Shown piece by piece: positions 5,411-10,296 of a DNA stretch of 10,296 nucleotides (within the stretch, counting starts at the first letter, position 1; every line of letters begins with the position of its first letter). Made by a program: the position numbers and the translations under genes. Where the stretch lies: the NCBI GenBank assembly GCA_002305615.1, contig DBPU01000109.1, forward strand, positions 2,265 to 12,560, in the 5' to 3' direction. The notes below the pieces were generated by a model. It saw nothing but the letters and a program-made list of their open reading frames with translations, did not search any database and was not told the DNA's origin. This DNA comes from Verrucomicrobia bacterium UBA1412 (GTDB taxonomy: Bacteria; Verrucomicrobiota; Verrucomicrobiia; Limisphaerales; UBA1412).

Positions 5411-6735
5411 AACTGACAAAGCCAGATATCAATTGTGCCACTGCATTCCTTTTTCTAATAATCTTCCTTTTTGGGTGCAATGGAATTGTTGCGCAAAGCA
5501 GCTCAAATGAAATAGACAATGCTTCTAAAAAACTTAAAATCCACCATGTTGTAACTAATCAAACTGAGGTTTCTATCCAGCAAAAGGATAATACCGGTGT
5601 TTCCAGCACAAAAGGGAGTCCCGAGAAATTCTTGCCTCTCTACACTGCGGAGGGAATTCTTTACATGGAGTATCTCATGGCAGGAAAGGCCTCCCAAGGT
5701 GATGCGCTTTTTTCTATTTCTGTGGATGCGCTAGGCCGTTGGAACATTGTCTTACGCCAAAAGAAGGGTGCTGTAGAATATATGAATTGTGATGGCACGA
5801 ATATCTTCCATTTATTTGGCTTACCAGAAAATGTTCCACTGGATTTGCCAATTGTATTAAAAGAAGACTTGAGCACAGGGCAGAACGCAACCTACCATCC
5901 TAATGAGACTACCGCTATTTCAGTTACGCCGCTTGCCGAAGTATATAGTGGTTCTTTCCCGACAACTTACAACAGATTTGGAATATTGTGGCTGGCCTTT
6001 GCGGGAGGACACTATCTGGAAACGACGAACGATATCCCCAACCTGCTGGAATTTGATCCCATAAATAATCCTTTCGCCTGGTGTACCGATTTCTTTTATA
6101 AGAATGAGGTCGAATCCTCATTTCCACTTTTGCGGGAAGGTTCTTTTATCGTGAATACCAACTTGATAAAGGGAGATACTGTTGCATATCAAAAAATTAA
6201 AGAACCCCAGGGCGAGAGTACGTTCAAATGGTTACAACAGCGTTTGGAGATAATGCAAAAAATACCGGCGGAGCTTTTCTTGAGAGGGAGTTATTCGCTG
6301 ATTGAGAGTAAACAGATTGGAACTCTAAAAGTGCCCGTCCTTTTCTCTACCTCGTCCCGCCCCGATATTTTGATTCGCCAGGACGATTCCGACGGCAACA
6401 GATTTATTGGCCAGGTGACCAATATAATAGTGGCTCCGGGAGAATATTTTTTGGTTCCTCAGATAGAGGGTAAGTTTACTATACACGATTTTCGCTTCAT
6501 GAAGCGAACAAAGGAGGGCTTCTGGAATTCAGCTGTCTATGAGTCTACAAACAATTGGGAATTGGATAAGCATAGCGAACGATTGCAAGAAATAGGGATG
6601 GGTCAGAGGCTAATACCTCGTCTTCAAAAATCCCCCAGAAATAGAACCTACTATGTGAGCAGAGGCCTGCTTACAATGGTAATACTTGCCCCACTCGGCT
6701 TTTTTGTAATAAGACGGTGGCGCAAACAAGGATGA
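5407..6735 (+). CDS. exported, membrane-anchored protein of unknown function, array paralogue 1
   Basis: This 442-aa protein belongs to the local family but I know no outside homologue. A hydrophobic signal sequence spans about residues 11-30. It contains LFGC (C24), a possible though imperfect lipobox, and also an ordinary cleavage option after IVA. The exported part carries the family landmarks: LYTAEG (78-83), CDGTNIF (128-134), FGILWLAFAGGHYLE (191-205), IPNLL and AWC (C226), GQVTNII (335-341), PQIEG (351-355), TNNWELD (381-387) and SERLQEI. A membrane helix (about 420-435) and the tail RRWRKQG end the protein, giving an outside-facing domain with a short cytoplasmic tail. Its N-terminal 75 residues do not share the repeat seen in paralogues 2 and 3. 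No good Shine-Dalgarno precedes the ATG; initiation may be coupled to the 52-aa ORF. The next gene overlaps by four bases. Confidence 0.85.
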   Translation: MKLTKPDINCATAFLFLIIFLFGCNGIVAQSSSNEIDNASKKLKIHHVVTNQTEVSIQQKDNTGVSSTKGSPEKFLPLYTAEGILYMEYLMAGKASQGDALFSISVDALGRWNIVLRQKKGAVEYMNCDGTNIFHLFGLPENVPLDLPIVLKEDLSTGQNATYHPNETTAISVTPLAEVYSGSFPTTYNRFGILWLAFAGGHYLETTNDIPNLLEFDPINNPFAWCTDFFYKNEVESSFPLLREGSFIVNTNLIKGDTVAYQKIKEPQGESTFKWLQQRLEIMQKIPAELFLRGSYSLIESKQIGTLKVPVLFSTSSRPDILIRQDDSDGNRFIGQVTNIIVAPGEYFLVPQIEGKFTIHDFRFMKRTKEGFWNSAVYESTNNWELDKHSERLQEIGMGQRLIPRLQKSPRNRTYYVSRGLLTMVILAPLGFFVIRRWRKQG

Positions 6736-7021
6736 ATATCATGAATCACACGAATAAGTTATTATACACAGCTATGGTGCTTTCAGTGTTAAGCATTTGG
6801 GGCGTCGCCCAAACAAACCAGACGGAATACGAGAGGGTTACGCAGAAGGTATTGGCAGAATATATCAAGACTCGTGGTATAAGCGCTCAGAGTCTTACCA
6901 ATAGCCAGCTTCCTAGTTCTGCTGGCCCCATCATTGCCACCAATAACGGCGTCACCATCACTCAAGGTCCGGGCGCTTCCATACCCGAAGGTCCGGAGCC
7001 CCAAGGCGGTTGGTTTACTCC
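6664..7021 (+). repeat. junction repeat, copy A (paralogue 1 tail + paralogue 2 head)
   Basis: Direct repeat with copy B at 7986-8349. It covers the C-terminal membrane helix of one gene, the ATGA overlap and ribosome-binding site, and the signal sequence plus linker of the next gene. By hand alignment there are 19 mismatches over 358 bp and one 6-bp length difference. Bases 6691-6773 are identical to 8013-8095 (83 bp). Confidence 0.95.
6728..6732 (+). promoter_or_regulatory. ribosome-binding site deciding the start of paralogue 2
   Basis: AAGGA lies eight bases before the ATG at 6741, good spacing for a Shine-Dalgarno, but only abuts the in-frame ATG at 6732 that makes the ATGA overlap with the upstream stop. 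This favours 6741 as the main start. The identical arrangement recurs at 8050-8054. Confidence 0.55.
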
Positions 7022-8057
7022 GCTCTATAGGGCGGAGGGGACCATGCTACAAGAAATGGTTTCTGTTTCCTCCGGGAATGTCATAAAAACATGGACAAAC
7101 GGGTTTGCTGTTTCATTGGATAATAACCGCCATTTCAAAATAACTCTTGCTCAAGACAATGGTTTTTCGGAGTGTATCGCTTCCGACGGGACCAATATTT
7201 ACACCTTTCTTGCAGAAAGTGTGAATGAAGACCATGGGACGGTTTTTAGTATCATAGAGGGTCTCTATCCGGTGAGCAATAGTCAGGCAATTGGATTATT
7301 ATGGATGGCGTATGTTTCCGGTGAATTCTTGGAAGATCCACATTTTGGTGGAAGGGTTCCGAATGTGATTTCCGGCATGACTGCAATGGATCCGACCGCG
7401 AGTTGTGTCGATTTGAAATATACATTGGAAAGTTATGCACATAACACGCTACTGACGAAGGGTGAGTTTGTCCTAAATAAGTCGCTGGTTTCAGAAAATC
7501 TGTATGACTATCCTTTTCTTATGGAACCGATCAGTGAAAGCACCCGGGAACAGTGGTTAGGGATGCTCAAAGAGCTGAAGCAAGCGGTCCCAGAGGATTG
7601 CGTTCTCTCTGCCTATGCCTTAAAGAACAGTGTGGTAGCAAGGGAGTATCATATTCCTGTCGCATTCCAGTCGGAGGCTTACTCAACCCCCCTCTCGCAG
7701 GAGGAAATACTGAATTGCCGTTTTCGGGTTTCAGGGATGGTAACCAACATTATTCTGGATGCTCCGAGGAGAAGTCTGCTTCCGCTTATCCACGGAGTAG
7801 CCAGTGTGAGTGATGACCGCTTTAGGGTGAGAGATAAAAACTTTAGCAGGGATAGACTTGATTATCTTGTCACCAACGCCTGGGAATTGGATACGAATAG
7901 CGCACGGTTGCAAGAATTGTCGAATAGACTTATTCCACGGCCTCATCTAGCCCCTCCCAAGGATATGTCCCACTACGTACGTATCGGTCTGCTTACAGTG
8001 GTAATACTTGCACCACTCGGCTTTTTTGTAATAAGACGGTGGCGCAAACAAGGATGA
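6741..8057 (+). CDS. exported, membrane-anchored protein of unknown function, array paralogue 2
   Basis: From the ATG at 6741 this is 438 aa; an ATG at 6732, overlapping the upstream stop as ATGA, would add three residues. Residues 1-25 form a clear signal peptide (MNHTNK, then a hydrophobic core, with cleavage likely after GVA). A linker rich in S, T, G and P (about 52-93, ending GPEPQGGWFTP) leads to the exported domain with SDGTNIY (148-154), IGLLWMAYVSGEFLE, DPTASC (C222), YDYPFLMEPIS, VSGMVTNIIL, LPLIHG, VTNAWELD and SARLQEL. A helix and RRWRKQG, identical to paralogue 1, end it. The head is nearly identical to paralogue 3 and the tail to paralogue 1, so it may be a recombinant gene. The cysteine of the CDGTNI motif is replaced by serine, with another cysteine (C145) three residues earlier. 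Function is unknown. Confidence 0.87.
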   Translation: MNHTNKLLYTAMVLSVLSIWGVAQTNQTEYERVTQKVLAEYIKTRGISAQSLTNSQLPSSAGPIIATNNGVTITQGPGASIPEGPEPQGGWFTPLYRAEGTMLQEMVSVSSGNVIKTWTNGFAVSLDNNRHFKITLAQDNGFSECIASDGTNIYTFLAESVNEDHGTVFSIIEGLYPVSNSQAIGLLWMAYVSGEFLEDPHFGGRVPNVISGMTAMDPTASCVDLKYTLESYAHNTLLTKGEFVLNKSLVSENLYDYPFLMEPISESTREQWLGMLKELKQAVPEDCVLSAYALKNSVVAREYHIPVAFQSEAYSTPLSQEEILNCRFRVSGMVTNIILDAPRRSLLPLIHGVASVSDDRFRVRDKNFSRDRLDYLVTNAWELDTNSARLQELSNRLIPRPHLAPPKDMSHYVRIGLLTVVILAPLGFFVIRRWRKQG

Positions 8058-8349
8058 ATATCATGAATCACACGAATAAGTTATTATACACAGCTCTGGT
8101 GCTTTCAGTGTTAGGCATTTGGGGCGTCGCCCAAACAAACCAGACGGAATACGAGAGGGCTATGCAGAAGGTATTGGCAGAATATCTCAAGACTAGTGGT
8201 ATAGGTATAAGCGCTCAGAGTCTTACCAATAGCCAGCTTCCTAGTTCTGCCGGCCCCATCATTGACACCAATAACGGCGTCACCATCACTCAAGGCCCCG
8301 GCGCTTCAATCCCTGAAGGCCCGGAACCCCAAGGCGGCTGGTTTACTCC
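7986..8349 (+). repeat. junction repeat, copy B (paralogue 2 tail + paralogue 3 head)
   Basis: Second copy of the direct repeat at 6664-7021, offset by 1322 bp up to a 6-bp tandem duplication (GGTATA doubled, near 8199-8210) and by 1328 bp after it. The duplication adds Gly-Ile to the mature N-terminus of paralogue 3. Similarity falls away sharply after the codons for WFTP. Confidence 0.95.
8050..8054 (+). promoter_or_regulatory. ribosome-binding site deciding the start of paralogue 3
   Basis: AAGGA is placed eight bases before the ATG at 8063, identical to the site before paralogue 2. The earlier ATG at 8054 overlaps the upstream TGA but has no spaced Shine-Dalgarno. Confidence 0.55.
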
Positions 8350-9421
8350 CCACTACACGGCTGAAGGCGTGATCAAGATTGAGAGTTTTTTTACTTCGGG
8401 AGATGCTAAGTTCACTCAAATCCGCCCGTTTTCTTTTTCTATGGGGGATAATCAGTTTTGGAAGGCTAAAGTATCCATGAGTTTTGTTAACTCGGAGATG
8501 GAGATTTCCATGACATCGGTGACTTTCGTTACATGTGACGGAACTAATATATACTGCGTCCTTTCAAATGGAAGTGCAAATGAAAAGGATGGAAAAGCCC
8601 CAATTATTTCATCCGGTGTGCTGCCGACTGAAAGAGATGATGTAGTAGGATTTCTATGGACGGCATTCGTTTCCGGTGAGCATTTGGTTTCTATGGAAGA
8701 TGCTGATGCTGCTAAATTGCCCAACTTGCTTTATACAACGAGTACACAGGATCCGGCAGCGTGGTGTCAAAATTTCGATTATGGTCTTCATGCTTTTTCC
8801 AAGAATACGCTGTTGTCTAATGGGGTGTATGTTCTTGATAAATCTCGTGTTTACCCCGATATTGACGACTATCCTTTTCTTGATGAACCGGTATCTATTA
8901 TAGATAAGAGATCTAGAACTGGAAGGATACAAGACCTCATGGGTATTGAACAGACTAATCATGCCGTCTCTACTTATACAGCGAAAAAGACAGGTCTGTT
9001 TTCTGGATATGGTGTTCCAATTTTATTCGATGCCGAAAATTTTTCGCTTCCAGAGACCAATAATGCCCCCCCTCCCTGTGTCGCTCGCATGTCCGGAATC
9101 GTTACCAATGTGATTATTAATCCACAAGTTGTCCCGCTGTTGCCGCAAATTACCGGCGTTGAAGGCATTCAGGACAAGCGTTTTAAAGGAAAAAAAGGAA
9201 ACTACTATCAAAACTATATTTATTACCTTGTTACTAATGAATGGGAGTTGTCGGTCGATAGTCCGCGATTAAAGGAAATTGCTTCTCAAGCATATACTCT
9301 TAGAGTGGGAGAACATGTCAGCGATTCTTTTTCCAAACGTAAATTAGTCTTACTCGCTATTCTTATTCTTCCTATACCCTTTCTGTGTATCTGGTATTAT
9401 CGTGGGAGAAGAGAGAGTTAG
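8063..9421 (+). CDS. exported, membrane-anchored protein of unknown function, array paralogue 3
   Basis: From the ATG at 8063 this is 452 aa (455 from the ATG at 8054). Signal peptide and Pro/Gly linker are nearly identical to paralogue 2. The core then differs by many substitutions and length changes, but the family landmarks remain: HYTAEG, TCDGTNIY (C158), VGFLWTAFVSGEHL, LPNLL, DPAAWC (C235), DDYPFLDEPVS, GVPILF, MSGIVTNVII, LPQITG, VTNEWELS and SPRLKEI. The C-terminus departs from the other two: after SFSKRK comes a hydrophobic helix, LVLLAILILPIPFLCIWYY, and the tail RGRRES, so topology is kept while sequence is not. No catalytic motif is apparent. The following membrane-protein gene starts 15 bp after the stop and is probably cotranscribed. 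Confidence 0.87.
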   Translation: MNHTNKLLYTALVLSVLGIWGVAQTNQTEYERAMQKVLAEYLKTSGIGISAQSLTNSQLPSSAGPIIDTNNGVTITQGPGASIPEGPEPQGGWFTPHYTAEGVIKIESFFTSGDAKFTQIRPFSFSMGDNQFWKAKVSMSFVNSEMEISMTSVTFVTCDGTNIYCVLSNGSANEKDGKAPIISSGVLPTERDDVVGFLWTAFVSGEHLVSMEDADAAKLPNLLYTTSTQDPAAWCQNFDYGLHAFSKNTLLSNGVYVLDKSRVYPDIDDYPFLDEPVSIIDKRSRTGRIQDLMGIEQTNHAVSTYTAKKTGLFSGYGVPILFDAENFSLPETNNAPPPCVARMSGIVTNVIINPQVVPLLPQITGVEGIQDKRFKGKKGNYYQNYIYYLVTNEWELSVDSPRLKEIASQAYTLRVGEHVSDSFSKRKLVLLAILILPIPFLCIWYYRGRRES

Positions 9422-9436
9422 AGGACGTTAAACAAA

Positions 9437-10296
9437 ATGCTTAAAAAACTGAAATTCCTTGAGCGCATAGATTGGCTGGGGCTCTATGCCTGCCTGGTTG
9501 TGCCGTTTATTCTGCTGATTTTGAGCGGGTTAATATCCGAATGGGGTTACTGGTATTCTGGGATCGACTGGTATCGCCCGCAGGTTACTGCCCTCGTTGA
9601 AGGCCATACCAACCTGGGTACCACGCTGAGCTCGCTTCAGCATGATAACACCTGGTCCGGCGGCGGAGTGCATCAGGTTTGGGGATTGGGGGTACCTTTT
9701 CTGCGGTTGCCCTTTGAGTTCATGTATCGCATTTTTGGATTTGAAGTTTTTCCGGATCGGCTAACCATCGGCTTTTGGCTCTTCTGCGTTACCTTCTGGG
9801 GCTACCGGGTAGTGGTGAGTACCAAGGGTCTCCCCCAAACCGGGAATTCCGGCTTTTCACCGCTTGGGAATTACTTTCTGCGCGTCATAGCTCTATTGCT
9901 TCTCCTCTTTTTCCCGGTCCTGATCACGCTCCTGAGCTCCCGGATGTTGGTCTTTGAGGAGGCGCTTGTTTATACCTACCTCTATGGAATCGCGGAAGCG
10001 TTGACCTTGCTCTGGTTTATCCGCAAACCGCGATTGAAGGGATGGCTTATCCTCTCCGCCATGGCGGGACTGGGTGCTTTTATCCGCCCCACTCTGCTAT
10101 TTTATGGTGCCGCTTCGATGCTGGTAGGGACTTTGCGGCTCTTCCTCAATCGTCCGCATCCCGTGCGGGATGCGGCCCCGAAGAGTTTCCTGATTCGATG
10201 GGGTCTGCCGGGCTATTCCTGGCTCTGGGGCCCGTTTCTTTTCCTATTGGGCGGCGGCCTGCTCTTCCTGACCAATCTGAAACGCTTTGATGACGG
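9437..10296 (+). CDS. multi-pass membrane protein, N-terminal part (runs off the window); possible GT-C-type glycosyltransferase
   Basis: An open frame from ATG 9437 reaches the right edge without a stop, giving 286 codons. The protein begins with a basic stretch (MLKKLKFLERIDW), then a membrane helix at about 14-33. A large loop (about 35-100) follows, containing GIDWYRPQVTALVEGHTNLG and GGVHQVWGLGVPFLRLPFE. Several further helices follow, near 108-125, 147-166, 176-194, 203-222 and 260-279. A first long external loop between helices 1 and 2, followed by many helices, is the layout of GT-C polyprenyl-phosphate-sugar transferases, but I see no DxD or other decisive motif, so this is a suggestion only. 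AGAGGA (9420-9425), overlapping the upstream stop, lies 11 bases before the ATG. The short spacing links it to the paralogue array. Composition returns towards the GC-rich backbone. Confidence 0.8.
   Translation, partial: MLKKLKFLERIDWLGLYACLVVPFILLILSGLISEWGYWYSGIDWYRPQVTALVEGHTNLGTTLSSLQHDNTWSGGGVHQVWGLGVPFLRLPFEFMYRIFGFEVFPDRLTIGFWLFCVTFWGYRVVVSTKGLPQTGNSGFSPLGNYFLRVIALLLLLFFPVLITLLSSRMLVFEEALVYTYLYGIAEALTLLWFIRKPRLKGWLILSAMAGLGAFIRPTLLFYGAASMLVGTLRLFLNRPHPVRDAAPKSFLIRWGLPGYSWLWGPFLFLLGGGLLFLTNLKRFDD

Noticed and set aside
6664..8349. Insertion sequence or transposon as the source of the direct repeats
   Set aside because: No transposase, terminal inverted repeats or target duplication; the repeats coincide with gene ends and are coding throughout.
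6664..9421. PEP-CTERM, LPXTG or similar sorting signal at the C-termini of the paralogues
   Set aside because: The helix-plus-Arg layout is similar, but no PEP, LPXTG, GlyGly or other sorting tripeptide precedes the helix, so simple membrane anchoring is the safer reading.
9775..10290. Two short plus-strand frames (9775-9957 and 10042-10290)
   Set aside because: Both are in a different frame inside the uninterrupted membrane-protein frame that begins at 9437.
1..10296. CRISPR array, tRNA, rRNA or riboswitch
   Set aside because: No regularly spaced short repeats, no tRNA-like sequence and no recognisable aptamer core found by eye on either strand.

Overview
The window looks like a bacterial chromosome segment with a GC-rich housekeeping backbone broken by two AT-richer accessory blocks. 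No rRNA, tRNA or phylum-diagnostic marker is present. The style of the housekeeping genes and of a large multi-pass membrane protein at the right edge reminds me of Verrucomicrobiota or another PVC-group bacterium, but this is only a weak impression.

Layout. (1) 1-251, plus strand: the 3' end of dprA. (2) 279-743, minus: an unrecognised 154-aa protein. (3) 940-2499, minus: a type II restriction-modification pair, a beta-class DNA methyltransferase followed after 9 bp by a BglII/BstYI-family endonuclease. Its promoter is near-consensus and sits so close to the methyltransferase start codon that the mRNA should be leaderless. (4) 2564-4965, minus: a housekeeping run transcribed in the order unknown 171-aa protein, HIT-family protein (hinT-like), panB, and an iron-sulfur-flavoprotein-like NAD(P)H:FMN reductase. 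(5) 4966-5406: a 441-bp region between divergent transcription units. It holds a direct repeat, a possible promoter and a 52-aa ORF resembling the tail of the next gene family. (6) 5407-9421, plus: three tandem paralogues of about 440 aa. Each has an N-terminal signal sequence, a large exported domain I cannot assign to any family, and a C-terminal membrane helix with a basic tail. The genes are joined by 4-bp ATGA-type overlaps. (7) 9437-10296, plus: the first 286 codons of a multi-pass membrane protein, open at the window edge and probably in the same operon.

The paralogue array is the most interesting part. The two internal gene junctions are almost identical over about 360 bp, with 83 bp perfectly identical, while the protein cores between them have diverged strongly. 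The outer ends of the array (head of gene 1, tail of gene 3) do not share the repeat. This is the pattern expected if the middle gene arose by unequal crossing-over between its neighbours, or if the junctions are being homogenised while the cores diversify. A 52-aa ORF just upstream ends in a tail that aligns without gaps to the family tail and overlaps gene 1 by the same ATGA arrangement, so the array may once have been longer.

The restriction-modification pair is a conventional defence module, probably acquired by transfer since it is visibly AT-richer than its neighbours. The endonuclease keeps the catalytic D-x8-E-x-Q spacing of BglII and, as I recall BstYI, its specificity residues K133 and S172, so the predicted target is RGATCY.
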